Assembly: GCA_963210315.1 (NCBI GenBank)
Contig: OY723268.1
Location: 1,178,001 to 1,242,000 of the forward strand
DNA: 64,000 nucleotides
Direction: 5' to 3'
Origin: Rhynchopus euleeides
Taxonomy: Eukaryota > Euglenozoa > Diplonemea > Diplonemida > Diplonemidae
The stretch's first letter is position 1. Each line of letters opens with the position of its first letter. The translations under genes were made by a program, and so were the position numbers. The notes under the pieces are model-generated. The model did no database searches. It was not told where the DNA came from and saw nothing but the letters and a program-made list of their open reading frames with translations. Positions 1-12,161 of this stretch are shown in pieces.

Positions 1-3000
1 CCGCGAGTCTGCAGCGAAGGCACGCTCGATAGGGTTGCTCCTGCAGACATTTGAGGCATGCCCTTCTGTGACAGCATCGCTGCTCACCCCACCTGTCACA
101 TCGCTGGGGATGGGAGCAGCGCCCTTCGCACCGTGCACCCCGTAGAAGCTGTCGTCGGTATGGCGGGTGTCGGGAACACTGCCTCCCCGCCGCTCTTTCT
201 TCCGCTTCATCCACAGGAAGACGCCTGCGGCGCAGGCGCCGAGCAGCAGCAGCGCTGCGAGAATCACAAGAGGGATGCCCCACAGCGGGAAGCTGCTGCT
301 GGAGCTCGACGGAGGTTCCCCCAGCAGAGGGATCGCGGTGGGCTGTGGGGTCTGCGCAGGGTTGTAGACAACAATGACAAAGTCGACGGGCACAGAGGTA
401 GTTCCGGAGGAGTCGACTGCTGTGACGATCACCGTGCTGTTGCCAATCACGTTCGGCGCAGGGGTGAACCGGAGACGGCCATCAGGCATGATGGCGGGCT
501 GGCCCTCTGCGGTGAACAGATCGGGGCGGAGGACGTTCAGCTGGAAGGTGACTGCCTGGTTTTCATCGGAGGGTCCAGCGGAGACACGCGTTGCCCACAG
601 CTGCTCCGAAGTGCCGCTGTTGAGGGGGACCCGGACCAGCCTGTCCCCCGCGGTGAAGGTCGGCATGTCGTTGATGCTGACGACGTTGATTTTGAAGGAT
701 GCGGTGTCGGTGCGGTCGATCCCCCCGTTCTCAACCCCACCGTCATCCATCAGGGCGACGCGCACCGTCACCACCCCGTTGACGTCGGGGACAAGCTCGA
801 ACTCCAGGTCCCCGCTCGGTGTGCTGATGGTTGGGAGCAGCACAAACATCCCAGGCTTGTCCACCTCGACGGTGAAGCGCAGCTGTGGCAGAGGTGTGTG
901 GCGTTGGGGAGGGCGGGAGGCGTAGCACAACAGATCGTGGACCCGGTGACTCACGCTTGGCACGGCATGAAACAAAGCTTAAAGCGGGGAAAGGCAAGGC
1001 ACAAAGAACGACCCCCCAACCAAACCTTCCCAACGCGCACCATCTGGCCTCTGTGGCATTGCCACAGCCACGCGTGACTCATACCATCTGGTTGACCTCG
1101 TCGGGTGGGCCGGGTGACAGTGAGGACGCCCACCGCGGGCGGACGACTCGGTTCACCGCATTCTCTTTCGCCTCGTTGACCTGCGGAAGTGGTTGCGATG
1201 GAGGTAGCGTTGCTCTCGAGCAAACCGCTGAATTTATCAGCAAATCAGACAACAGAATACTGTCCCACCCCCACCCCCTGCCCCCTCCCCTCCTGAAGTC
1301 ATTAATACACACCTGGATGTCAGTGCCGATGACGAACGAAGGCCTGTCGTTCACCGGTCGGACCGTGATGTAGAAGAAGCTCCGATAGACATTCTGCCCC
1401 CCATTGGCGGTGCCCCCATTGTCCGTCAGCACGACGTCAACACGCGTCTCGCCATTCCGATTCGGAGCCAGTGTGAAGACGAGGTCACCCGTGTTCTCCC
1501 ATATCTTGGGCACCACGGTAAACATCGACACGTCGGCGCAGACCGTCGCAAACGAAACAGTCTGCTGCTGCTCCAGAGGCCCTGCTGAGACCATGGTGGC
1601 CCACTTGGTGAATATCATGTCGGACGCATCCTCGAACACCGTGATGTCCGCCCCCTTCAGGAAAAAAGGAGCGTCGTTCACCGGCACAATCGACATGGAG
1701 AAGGCGACGGGCAGTGCGGTGTCCCGCCCCCCGTTTGACGTCCCCCCTGAATCGGAGGCTGTGATGTCGACCACGATATCACCTGACACATCCGGAGCCA
1801 GGCTGAAGCAGAGGTCCCCAGACATCGCATCCAGTGTCGGGCTGCGGAGGAATGCCACAGGGGAGCGGGACACGACGCTGAACGACACCACCTGCCCCTT
1901 CTCATTCGCAGGCCCGGGGGAGACGTCGGACGCCCACCCCTTGAGGCACACCGGGGCTGCATCCTCCAGGACTGTCACATCCACACCCCGTTTGAAGGTC
2001 GGCGGGTCGTTGACAGGCACGATCTCAATGGAGGTTAGGGTAGTGTCGCTGGTCCCTCCAGCCCCATCAGAGAGAATGACGGAGACAGGGGTCAGGCCGT
2101 TCGCATCGGGGGCTGTGACGAAGGTGAGCACTCCGATGGCGGAGATTGCGGGCTGCTCCGCGAAGAGCTCCGGGACAGAGGCGGAGGTGGTGAACCGTAC
2201 TGTCTGCGACTCCTCGAAGGGCCCAGGGGTGATGGCAGAGGCCCAGGCAATGGAGTGGCGCGGTGCGTCTTCGAGGACCACGACGTGGGGCCCGCGGGTA
2301 AAGGAGGGGAGGTCGTTCACATTTTTTATGGTGATGTCGAATGACTTCCGCGTCGTGTCGACACAGCTGTCCTCCGTCCCCCCGTTGTCCTGGAGGACGA
2401 TCGAAACGGTGGCGGTTCCGAAGACATCCGGTGCGGGGGTGAACGTCAGATCCCCTGTCACGACAGAGAGGGACGGCAGCTGGGAGAAGAGGAAACGCTT
2501 CTCCTGCGGGACGACCAGCTGCACCACCTTGATGATCTGATGCCTCTCATCATCAGGCCCAGGCGCGAGCTGTTCCATCCAACGCGAGATGACCTGGCCT
2601 CCTGAATCCTCCGACACCTCGACGTCCGGAGCTTGCAAAAACCTGGGCGGGTCGTTGCAGGCCTTCACGGAAACTGTGAAGAAATCGCAGAAACTATCCA
2701 CGCCGTTGGGGCACACCGACTTCCCGGGGTTGCTCTGCAGTATCTCCCCCATGCGGGAGGTCAGGAAGGTGCCCCCGTTGTCCACCAGGCATGCATCCAC
2801 TTTCGTCTCCCCATTGGCATCCGCTGCGAGTGTGAACGTCAGGTCACCCGTCACAGGGGAGATCGCAGGCTGGATCCGGAACAGCGTCGGGTCGACAGCC
2901 TTCAGCCTGAAGTCCAGCGTCTGCGCCACCTCGCTCCCAGGGTTCAGCACAGGTCCCTTGAGGATCTCCTTCGCCCAGGCAGGGAAGTACTGCGGGGGCA

Positions 3001-6000
3001 CATCCTCCAGCACGGAGATGTCAGCGCCCTTCCGGAAGGAGGGTGCGTCGTTGACAGCCCTGATGGATATCGTGAAGGAGGCTGCAGGGGCACAGTTCAT
3101 GTTGGGTGGCACGGAGTTCCCGTTGTCGCATAGGGTCACCGTGACGGTGGAGACCCCGTTGGCGTTCGCAGCTCCTGTGAAGGAGAGGGAGCATGTGTCC
3201 CTGTCAATCGCGGGCTGGATGACGAAGAGTTCGGGCTTATCCGCAGTCACGTGGAATGTGAGGAGCTGCTGGTGAGGAGGGCAGTTTTCGTTCACCAGAG
3301 GCCCCGGGGACTGCTCAGAGCACCACTGCGGCGCAAGCTGGGGGCCGCCGTCCTCACAGACAACCAGGTTTGAACCCTTGTTGAAGGTCGGTGCGTCGTT
3401 GATGCATGTCACGACGATGGGGAAGGACTGCTTGTCGGACCTGTCGATCCCCGAGTGTGCAACACCCCCTGAGTCCACCATGGTCACATCGACTGTCGAC
3501 GTCCCGCAGTAGTCCTTCGCAGGGTGGAAGCAGAGCTCGCCTTTGGAGGAGAGTGTCGGCTGCACCAGGAACAGGTCTTTGTTTGTGTTCTGCAGCTCAT
3601 AGCGGACGGTCTGCCTGTCGCAGGTCCCGGTGGTGAAATCCTCCAGCGCCCCAGCCGTGGAGGTCTTGACCCATTCGATGCAGGTCGGCCCGTTGTCCTC
3701 ATTCACAGTCACCTCGCCACGCCCTGTGAAAGATGGCTGATCGTTAACAGGCACGATGGTGATGGTGATCTGACATGACGCCATGTTATCCGAAGGTTGT
3801 CCGTCATCAAGCTGCACATTCACTATGGTGGAGCCACACTGGTTGGGTCCCGGCTGGAAGGTGAGGGTCCCCGTCGCCGGGTCGATCTTCGGCACATCCG
3901 AGAAGAGAAACGGCTTGTCAGGCGTGAGGGTGAACGACAGGGTCTGCACCGACTCATCCCCCGGACCCGCTGTCACATCCGTCACCGCCGACAGGAAGGT
4001 GGCCGGGCCGGAGTCCTCTAACACCTCCTTGTTCCCCCCGCAGGTGAAGCAGGGCGGGTTGTTCACAGGCAGGATCTCGAGGCGCAGCGTCTTCACCGTG
4101 GTATCAGTTCCGGGACACGCAGCCTGCCCATTCATGGTACCACCCTGGATGGACGCACCGTCATCCTTTGCTGTGATGACAAGCGATATCGGCGCAGCGG
4201 TGTTCGCCCCTGGTTTTGTCGTAAAGCTGAGAGTCCCTGCGCTATCGATAGAAGGCGGGACTGTGAACAGACCCCTCGACGCGTCGTCAACATCGACGGA
4301 GAAGGTGACCCCCTGAAGCCCTTCGTTGCTTGGCCCGGGTGCTGCGTCGAAAATCCAATTCGGGAAGGTGCGTGCGCAACCGGGGGCGGTTGTCGCGATG
4401 CTGCACCCCCGCGGATCATACGGCGCAACACACTCCCTCACAGCAGTGCCGAGAAGATCGCTCCGGATGGAGAACACAGGCGGGTCATTCGAGGCGCGCA
4501 CTGTGATGGAGTAAGTCTGCGGATCGCTCGTTGCTGTCGGGGTCCCATCATCCGTCAGAGTCACCGTCATCAACGCGCTGCCAAACGCATCCTTCGCCGT
4601 GGTGAAGGTGAGTGTGCCCGAGGGAGAAATCTGCGGCGCCGTGCTGAACATCCCCGGGTTGTCGGTGTTGACGGTGAAGGCGACGCTCATCAGGTTCTCG
4701 TCAAACTTGTCGGGCCCCGCCCGGATGAGGGTCGCAAACCCGGGGGCGGTGTAGCCATTCACAGCCTCATCCTCACACAGGGTGATGGCACACACCTCCC
4801 CTGTGCAGGTCGTCTGCTTCGCACAGCACGCTGGGCCCAGGCGGAAGGTGGGCACGTCATTCTTGCACTCAACCTTGATGGTGTAGGTCTCCCTCTTCAT
4901 GTTACTCCCCTTCCCATTGCACTGGTCGATATCCCCCGTGTCTGTCGCAGTGATGAAAAGGTCAGCCTGCCCACACGCATCCGGGGCAAGCTCGAAGGCA
5001 AGCCGCGCCGTATTCGTCGAAATCATCTCCAGCCTCGGCTGCACCTTAAACAACGCGTTGTTGTTGTTCTCCACTTGGAATGTGATCTGCTGCCCCGCCT
5101 CATCAGTCGGCCCTCTCGAGATCTGAGTGATGAATGTCGGAAAGTCTGTCGCAGACGGCGGGTCATCCTCGTTAACAATCAGAGGCGGGTTCGGGGGTAG
5201 GGTGAAGGTCGGGGGGTCCGACACAGCCCTCACCGTGATGGTGAAGGTGCAAGAGGGCCCCACATTTGACCCCGGAGGCCCCGTAGGGCCTGTGTCAGCC
5301 GAGGTGACGGTGACGGTGGTGACCCCATTCGCATTCTCCGCGAGTTGGAAGGAGAGCGTCCCCGCAGCATCCAGCGCGGGGCCTGAGACGAAGAGGGTTG
5401 GGTCCGACACCCGGAGGGTGAATTGGACGACCTGGCCCTCGCCGCCCAGACCCACACCCTCGTTGCTGGCACCCACGCCGATGTTCTTCGCCCAGCCGGT
5501 GCCGTCGGTGTAGATCGGTGGGGTGGGTGCGACTGGCAGGTTCACCAGATCCTCGCAAACGATAATATCCCCCCCGCAGGTGAAGGTGGGCGGGTCGTTA
5601 ACAGGTGTGATGACAATGACCAGCTTGCAGCACAGCGAGATAGGGTCACACGAGCTGTCGCGTGGGGACATCCCGCCCGTGTCCCTGAGGCGGACGTAGA
5701 GCTCGACGTTTCTCCCCCCGGTGTTGGCATTGGGCTTTGCCTGGAAGGTCAGCGCGCCGGTTGACGGGTCCACCGCAGGTGCCACCAGGAAGAGGTTCGC
5801 ATCGCTGGGGTTGAGGAAAACGAGGTCGAAGAAGAGCTGCTGTGCATTCTCGTTTGCATCGTTCCCGTCGTTCCCCTTACTGATCTGCGACGCCCAGTTG
5901 GACTGCGTGAAAGGCCCAAAATCCTCCAGAATCGTCACGGCACCCCCGCAGGTGAAGGACGGCGGGTCGTTGTCACACTCCACCGTAATCTGGAAGGTGC

Positions 6001-6976
6001 GCGGGGCCATCGTGTCCGACCCCCCATTCGCCGTCCCACCGTTGTCCTTCAGGGTCACCACAACCTCTGCAGTCCCACACTGCCCAGGCGCAGCTTGGTA
6101 CGTCAGGTCTGCCGTGAGGGGGTCCTGCGGGTTCCATATAATAGCCGGTGCAATGGAGAAGAGCCCTGGGTTCCGTGTGACTGACACATCAAAGATCAGC
6201 AGCTGCTCCAGTTCAAAGTTGGTTATCGCAGCACGGCTGTCAGCCGCACCCTTGTTGATGTTGAAGGCCCAGTTGTTTATCCGCACGGAACCACCGTCCT
6301 CCTTCGATGTGACATCTCCCAAGTCGGAGAACCGCGGAGCATCGTTGACACACTGTATTGTGATGGTGAAGGTGACCTGCACGCTCACACTGCAGTCCGT
6401 CGGCTGGCATGCGCCGGGGCAGATGAAGGCAGGCGCCCCAGCAGGCGTCCCATCGACACACTGCTTGTTGCCGTCGTCATTCAGCTCCACCGTCACCTCT
6501 GTGGATCCGCACTGGTCAGGCGCAGGGGTGAACGACAGAAACCCGTTGTTTGTGATGGTCGGCTGCCCCGCAGCGCCATCGAAGAGGAATGCCTGCACGG
6601 CGACAACTGTAAACCAGAGGCCTTGGTTCCCTCCGTTTGTCGGCCTGCCTGCCACCAGGGGGCCGTCACCATCGACGATGTTCTCCGCCCACTGCCGTGG
6701 GCCGAAGATCCCGCTGTCCTCCGTCACGGTGATCTGGGGGCCCGCATCAAACAGCGGGTTGTGGTTTGGAGTCTCACCCCCTGTCAGCGGGTTGACGTGG
6801 TTCAGCACCTCTCCCAGGCGCGCGTGCCCCGCAGCAGCAACCGAGGCTGCCAAGGGGCCCGGGTGGCGGGCAGGGTGCCCAGCCCCAGCATCAGCATCAG
6901 CCCCAGCCCCACCTGCCCCTGCCACGCAGATCACAGCAACCAGATGCGCCGCAAACAATGCGATTCGGGTTTTCAT
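1..6976 (-). CDS. Giant type I membrane adhesin-like protein with about 17 tandem Ig/cadherin-like repeats (3' end off window)
   Basis: Likely cell-surface adhesion or recognition protein. Exons read on the minus strand are 6976-1313, 1180-1085 and 882-1, giving at least 2214 residues; all junctions are phase 0. The start ATG at 6976 opens a signal peptide (MKTRIALFAAHLVAVICVAG). About 17 repeats of roughly 110-130 residues follow, each built as VNDxPxF...VxED...W...GP..E.Q.V.F...F...P...G.L.F..AP..G...V...DxGG. This pattern is the one common in large bacterial repeat adhesins. Near the end, after a Ser/Pro linker, lies one membrane helix (PLWGIPLVILAALLLLGACA, around 250-310) followed by a basic stop-transfer KRKKERR and a cytoplasmic tail still open at base 1. 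Introns: 1181-1312 (132 bp, GTGTGT...CAG) and 883-1084 (202 bp, GTATGA...CAG). The first intron is a multiple of three and has no in-frame stop, so retention would be silent to the frame. Ligand and host function are unknown. Confidence 0.85.
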
Positions 6977-8342
6977 AGCATTAGTGACGCAGTGCTGAGC
7001 CCCACCGCCTCACCCACTTGACGTGACAGCGGCGCTCCCCTGCCTTGCAGAAGGGTCGGTGCAGCAGGGGGCGGGGGATGTGTGTGGTGTGTGTGGTGTG
7101 TCTGAAAGGGCAGGGCAGGCGATGCGGTGGTGGTGGTGGCGGGGATAAAGGGAGAAATCGATGTGCATGGCATAGCGTAATCAAGGGATGCACCCGGAAG
7201 ACGGAACACCTTGAGAGGTTGCGGCAGCAGGGGGGGGTTGGAAACGGCAGTTGCGGCGGAGGGGATGAGGAGGGGAGGGGGGGGGGGGCAGCAACACGCG
7301 ATGTCCAAACTGGGCGCCCCTCAGCCTCGTTTCTTTTTGAAGATGTGAGGCTGGGATCGACGGCCCGCAACCGGCCTGCAAAGCACGTCACACTCGGGGA
7401 GCACAAAAAAAACTTCTCGGCGTTTTCCCCCCTCCTCGCGTTTCCCGTTACCCCCCCCCCCCTTCCCCCGCCCCCACACCACTCCCTAGCTCCCGCATCT
7501 GCTGGTCAGAGAGGAACTGGACCAACACAGACCCCACAGAGAAGAGGGAAGACAAACTGAGAGCGAAGAGCGAGAGATAGACACACACACACACGGAAGG
7601 CAAGACTCCGTGTAGTACTGTACACCCAACAAGATGCGGCAGGGTATGGGGTAGGGGGGTGGGGTGGGCTGTAGGCTGCAGGATGAATCTGGTAGCCAAA
7701 AATATAACAGCATGCAGCGGGCAGTGCAAAGGCAGGGGGGGGGGGGAAGGGGGGTGAGGTGTTGGCCCTTGTCCCCCCCGCATCGCCGCCTATTTCCTCT
7801 GCTGTTCGTCCCCTTCGGTGAAAAGGGGAAAAGATGCGTGGCACGGTGCCGGAGCCGTGTATAAACGTAGCCAAAAGAAGAAGAAAAAAGAGAAAGAGAA
7901 GGTGGGGTCGCGGCAACGTCACCTCCATGACCTCTGTTGGCGAACTGAACGTCACTTTCAAAGAGTCCAGCTCTTCCGGTTGTTTCCCAAAGCGCCGCCT
8001 CTCACGCCATCTCATTGACACTTGACGGCATGAATCCTGTTGCTGCTACTGGTAAAGACTAACTGCCGGCACCCCCCCCCACCCCTGCTGGATCGAAAAA
8101 AATTTGACAGCAGAATGGGAAGTTCAAAGCCAAACACTGGGTGCCTTCACCCACATTTTTTCAAGTGTGCACACCCCGAGACACAGGTTGACACAGAGCG
8201 AAGCACCACGCCGGTTCGAACTGCGAAGTATATTTTGCTGCTGTTGTTGTTGGAAACACATGACGCACATCTCGACTCTCTCTCTCTGCTCCACCCACAC
8301 AACCCCTGCATGCATCACACTGCTGTGATCAGGAGCCCGAGC
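6977..8342. other. Intergenic, 5' region of the adhesin gene
   Basis: No gene recognised. Holds several G or C homopolymer runs of 7-14 bases (around 7275, 7450, 7738), a short CA run near 7585 and an A-rich tract near 7875. No clear TATA box was found immediately upstream of the adhesin ATG. The small open frames here are low-complexity Pro/Arg/Lys strings. Confidence 0.6.
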
Positions 8343-9344
8343 TTAATCACGCTTCTTGGAGATCTCCTTCGCACCTGCGTTGAGCGTGCGGTGGGAGTAC
8401 TTCCGTGCCTGGAAGTCAAACCACAGCACAAAGGGGTACGCCACAAAGCAGATCAGCGGCTGCAGCAGCACCTCCGCGAAGTAGAAGCTGCGCGGGGTCA
8501 CGCCAGACATGTTGGACACCAAGAGGTTCTGCAGGATGTCGGGGGAGCAGATGTGGTAGTCCCCACGCAGGAAGGAGTTGATCGACGCCGAAGACACAGA
8601 CTCCGGAGAATAGGCATCGACGGGGAAGCAGGCCAGCGTCTCCACAGGCTTCGTCAGCATCTCCTCCTTGAACCCGGGGGTGTCCGTGTCAGGCGGGTAG
8701 CAGATGCTCACCTGGATGCCAAACCCGTTCAGCTCCGAACGGAGGGTGTCTGCAAGCCCCCGCAGGGCAAACTTCGACGGGGAGTACGTCGAGTAGCCGA
8801 TGAAGGCACAGACCCCTGCAGCCGAAGCGATGATCATGATACGGCCACCGCCGTGCTCGATCATGATGGGGGCAACGGTCTTGATGGTGTTGACGTTCCC
8901 CATGTAGTTCAGCGTCATGGTGCGCTCGAAGATGGAGACATCCTGCTCCAGGAAGTACCCAGGGTAGCTCTTCCCCGCAGAGGTGACGAGGATGTTGGGT
9001 GCGCCGTACTCCGCAGTGGCCTTCTTCATCGCAGCCTCGACAGAGGCGATGTCTGTGACGTCGATGGTGGTGTACCCCACCTTCTGCGAGGTGGCGGTTG
9101 CATGCTGCTTCAGGTCATCGACAGCCTTCTGCAGCTTGCTCTCGGTGCGGGCCATGATCACGACGTCGGCGCCGCGTTTGACGAAGTCCTCAGCCATCGC
9201 CTTCCCGATGCCCTCCGACCCCCCCGTGATGTAGACCACCTTGCCCCGCACATCCTCCACACCCTGCACTGCACGCCGCACGAAGGGCAGCAGCAGCAGG
9301 CCCACCACACCGATGGTCCACGGGGACAGCAGCCAGTCAAACAT
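8343..9344 (-). CDS. KDSR: 3-ketodihydrosphingosine reductase (short-chain dehydrogenase, ER membrane)
   Basis: Reduces 3-ketodihydrosphingosine to dihydrosphingosine with NADPH, the second step of sphingolipid synthesis, on the cytosolic face of the ER. The 333-residue protein starts at MFDWLL (ATG 9344); the frame is open further upstream but that part is low-complexity Pro-rich sequence outside the family. Visible: N-terminal membrane helix (residues about 8-22), Rossmann cofactor motif TGGSEGIG (40-47), catalytic Ser174 in IIASAAG, and YSPSK (Tyr187, Lys191). Hydrophobic stretches near the C terminus (PLICFVAYPFVLWF) match the membrane-anchored KDSR/Tsc10 family. The last four residues are KKRD, a classic KKxx ER-retrieval signal. 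The length is usual for the family. Single exon. An alternative would be another membrane SDR, but the combination of hydrophobic ends and KKxx favours KDSR. Confidence 0.82.
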   Translation of the reverse strand: MFDWLLSPWTIGVVGLLLLPFVRRAVQGVEDVRGKVVYITGGSEGIGKAMAEDFVKRGADVVIMARTESKLQKAVDDLKQHATATSQKVGYTTIDVTDIASVEAAMKKATAEYGAPNILVTSAGKSYPGYFLEQDVSIFERTMTLNYMGNVNTIKTVAPIMIEHGGGRIMIIASAAGVCAFIGYSTYSPSKFALRGLADTLRSELNGFGIQVSICYPPDTDTPGFKEEMLTKPVETLACFPVDAYSPESVSSASINSFLRGDYHICSPDILQNLLVSNMSGVTPRSFYFAEVLLQPLICFVAYPFVLWFDFQARKYSHRTLNAGAKEISKKRD

Positions 9345-10625
9345 TGTATGCGCCGTGCCCTGCCAGTGGGTGGTCGGTGGGGTGGGATGGGCAAACAACA
9401 AGCCACCCCTCCATTCACAAGAGGGTCGGGGTGAGTGGGGGGGGGGGGGGAGGGTGGGGGGGGGGGGGGTGTTGAACCTGAAGGAGAAGGAAGCACGAGG
9501 ATGACCTCCCTTCACTCGGGGTGGGGTAGTGAAATAGAGGTAGAATGGAGCACAAGAATGATCACTCGGGGTGGGGTGGGGTGGGGTGGGATGGCGGGGT
9601 GGGTTTGTTTCCAGCGATATCATCTTTCAATTGTGCAGTCGCTTCGGATCGCTTACTTTCGTTCTCTTGCAATGTTTCTCATTACGGGCATGGCTTTTGC
9701 CGTGAGTATCCCCTCATTGGCTGGCTGTTTCACGCCTGTTTCGTTGCCCTGCAACGCATTTCGCGCGGCATCTGGTCTGTATACAGGGCTCCCCCAATCG
9801 TATTTACATCCGACTTCAGTTGGGTCGCACCGGGTCAACTCGGCAGCCACACGAATAATATCAAACACCCTCTCCCATCCCATCCCATCCCATCCCCTCC
9901 CAACAACCCGCCTCCGCCACACCTCAGCTGCGGAGGGCGGTGTTCTCCCATTTGGCTCCCCGATACACCCGCCAACCCTACCCGACACTAATGACACCTC
10001 CCTGCACATCTTCATACAGAGACTTCTCTATTCATCCGGCAAACCACCACCACCACCACCACCAGCACACTCAGTGCTGAAGCACGGTGAATTTGGCACA
10101 TATTGCAGTGAGAAATCTCGTTCAGATGCCAACCCAACTGCGTTAACAGTTCCGACAGACGAAATCAAATGGGTGGAACTAAACTGGGTTGTGCTGGGTT
10201 CATTCCACAAGTTGAAGAGGCATGGGGGAGCGCGGTGGGCAGGACTGATGAAGGGTAATCACAAAGGCCGCTGCTGGAAGTCGAAGGGGGATGGGGGGGT
10301 GGGGGGGGTGGGGGGTGAGGGTGAGGGTGAGGGGTTGGCGAGTGTTGTAAAACGTTTTCCTGTTTTCTTTGGAAGAAAAGGGGGGAAATAGAGAGAGAGA
10401 GGGGGGAAAAAAATAAGCTGAGAGAGATGCCGTGGCGAGAAAAAAATACCCCCCCCCCTCCCCAAAAACAGAAACAGACACCCCGCCTCGACCTCCCCCC
10501 TCCCCCCACTCCCCCCCACGTAACCTGGGCAACTAGCAATCCACAGAAAAGACCTGACGGTTGCCGCTCGTGCAAACCACACGCGACAAACAAAGCCATC
10601 GCTGGAGGAGGAGGGGGGGGGGGTA
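9345..10625. other. Intergenic, 5' region of KDSR
   Basis: No gene recognised. Contains G runs of 13 around 9440-9470, a dispersed repeat (9486-9570), GGGGT iterations near 9570-9595, their mirror CCCAT iterations near 9877-9900, a CCA run near 10045 and G-rich repeats around 10290-10340. Open frames are repeat-driven. Confidence 0.55.
9486..9570 (+). repeat. Dispersed repeat S2, two partial copies in tandem
   Basis: Reads GGAAGCACGAGGATGACC then TTCACTCGGGG, followed by GTAGTGAAATAGAGGTAGAA and GGAGCACAAGAATGATCAC. Related copies occur at 20181-20219, 31813-31867, 41001-41030 and 44286-44315. Two of these sit 100-200 bp upstream of minus-strand start codons (KDSR and the ARM kinase). Confidence 0.5.
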
Positions 10626-12161
10626 GGGGGGGTCGAAAGCCCCGTTTTTTTTGTCCCAAAATGGTGTTTTTCGACATAGCAGCCGCGGCCCTCTATTTGA
10701 CCTTCTGACCCCCCAGAACCCACCATACCCCGGTTTTTGGGCCCTAGGAGTCCGATTTTCGGGCTCCCGAGCCCCGGAAAGTCGATTTTTGATGATGTCA
10801 ATTTTTCCGTTCCCTATACTGCACCTCCGGGTCATGGCACGGACGCCTGCCACGGGCAGATAGTAAAACACTCTCATCCTGGGACGTCCGAGCGCACACC
10901 ATCCTGCGGCTGTGATTTTCTGATGCAACCGCTCATCCGCGCCACAAACAACGTCGTATCCCAACGATTCGGACAGTGAGAAGATGCCATCGAATACTGC
11001 CATCTGACACAGTCGTTGGGTGGCCTGCTATTGAACTCGGAGCTGCCAGGAACAGGGAGGATGTCATCATAGCCGACAGTGATGCATTAGTGTTGATGCC
11101 CTCATGAGAATGCTCTCTTAGAATGCAAGGCAGGTAAACTGTCCCGACTAAACACTTGCCACTGCTGCCGTTATCTGCGAAGCATTTCTCCTGTGGATGC
11201 AGACAGTCAAGGGAGGTGGAAGAGCGCAGCGAGTACCCAGCTGCAACGCAGAGCCCGAGCTTATCATCAAGGTTCTCTTCTGGCGCTCAAGACCAGGGTC
11301 CTGTGGGACCTGGTCTCAGAACAGTGTCCGGGTATTTATGCTGCACGCGCCTTATGTAAATGACGAGTGCGCGGAACTGGCTAAAGACGCTGCGAAGGAT
11401 ATGCTCGGGACATTCAAGCGTCCTCCGTACGCTGAGGCGAGGAAGGGGATCAAGGAATCACACAGTGCAACTCTCGCAACAACCATTTCACAGAAGAAGT
11501 GCGCGGGCTTCGAATGCACGTCCTGAATAATCAGAAAGTCATTGCACGCCCTGCTCAGCAAGCCATGAGCAAGTCGTGAGGGTTGGTTCGCAAACCCCCC
11601 TCCCGACAGAGGAGACCTTTCAACTTACAAAGAGTTCGTTGGCCAGACCAGCATCTCAGTGTCGGAGCAGTGGCCAGTTGTGCCGCCTGTCCCTTGCAGC
11701 CAAGCACCGCACACTGTGCAAGTTGATGACGGTTCCCACTCTGCATCAGTATGCATCTTTGCATGATCTGGTAGTGTATACAGAGAAGGAGATGGTGGCT
11801 GCCCGCATTCAACAGTTTGGTGCGACGCTGGAGTGGGAAGAGGGTCGAAAGATGCAGGATTGGCACCTATGGAGGGTCTTGAGGACGCAGGGGAGGAAGG
11901 GGTGGAGGAGGTCGAGAAAGTGGGCCTGCACATGGGCTGATAGTGGACTGGCGAACCCGTGCGTGACCCTGAGGTGCAGTATAGGGAACAAAATTTTGAC
12001 ATCATCAAAAATCGACTTTCCGGGGCTCGGGAGCCCGAAAATCGGACTCCTAGGGCCCAAAAACCGGGGTATGGTGGGTTCTGGGGGGTCAGAAGGTCAA
12101 ATAGAGGGCCGCGGCTGCTATGTCGAAAAACCCCATTTTGGGACAGGCTTTCGACCCGCCC
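10626..12161. mobile_element. Non-autonomous DNA element with ~200-bp terminal inverted repeats (element E)
   Basis: The left arm (10626 to about 10845) and the right arm (about 11955 to 12161) are inverted copies with few mismatches, sharing landmarks such as GTCCCAAAATGG, TTTTTCGACATAGCAGCCG, GGGCCCTAGGAGTCCGATTT (right arm in reverse) and GTTCCCTATACTGCACCTC. The outer edges are GGGSGGGTCGAAAG and both are bordered by TA (10624-10625 and 12162-12163), which would fit a TA target duplication, although surrounding G runs weaken this. The 1.1-kb interior has no intact transposase; a 110-residue open frame at 11197-11526 looks partly protein-like (NDECAELAKDAAKDMLGTF) and may be a remnant. Superfamily unassigned. 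Confidence 0.7.

Noticed and set aside
8040-9434. 464-codon plus-strand open frame over the KDSR locus
   Set aside because: Antisense shadow of KDSR; no recognisable domains.
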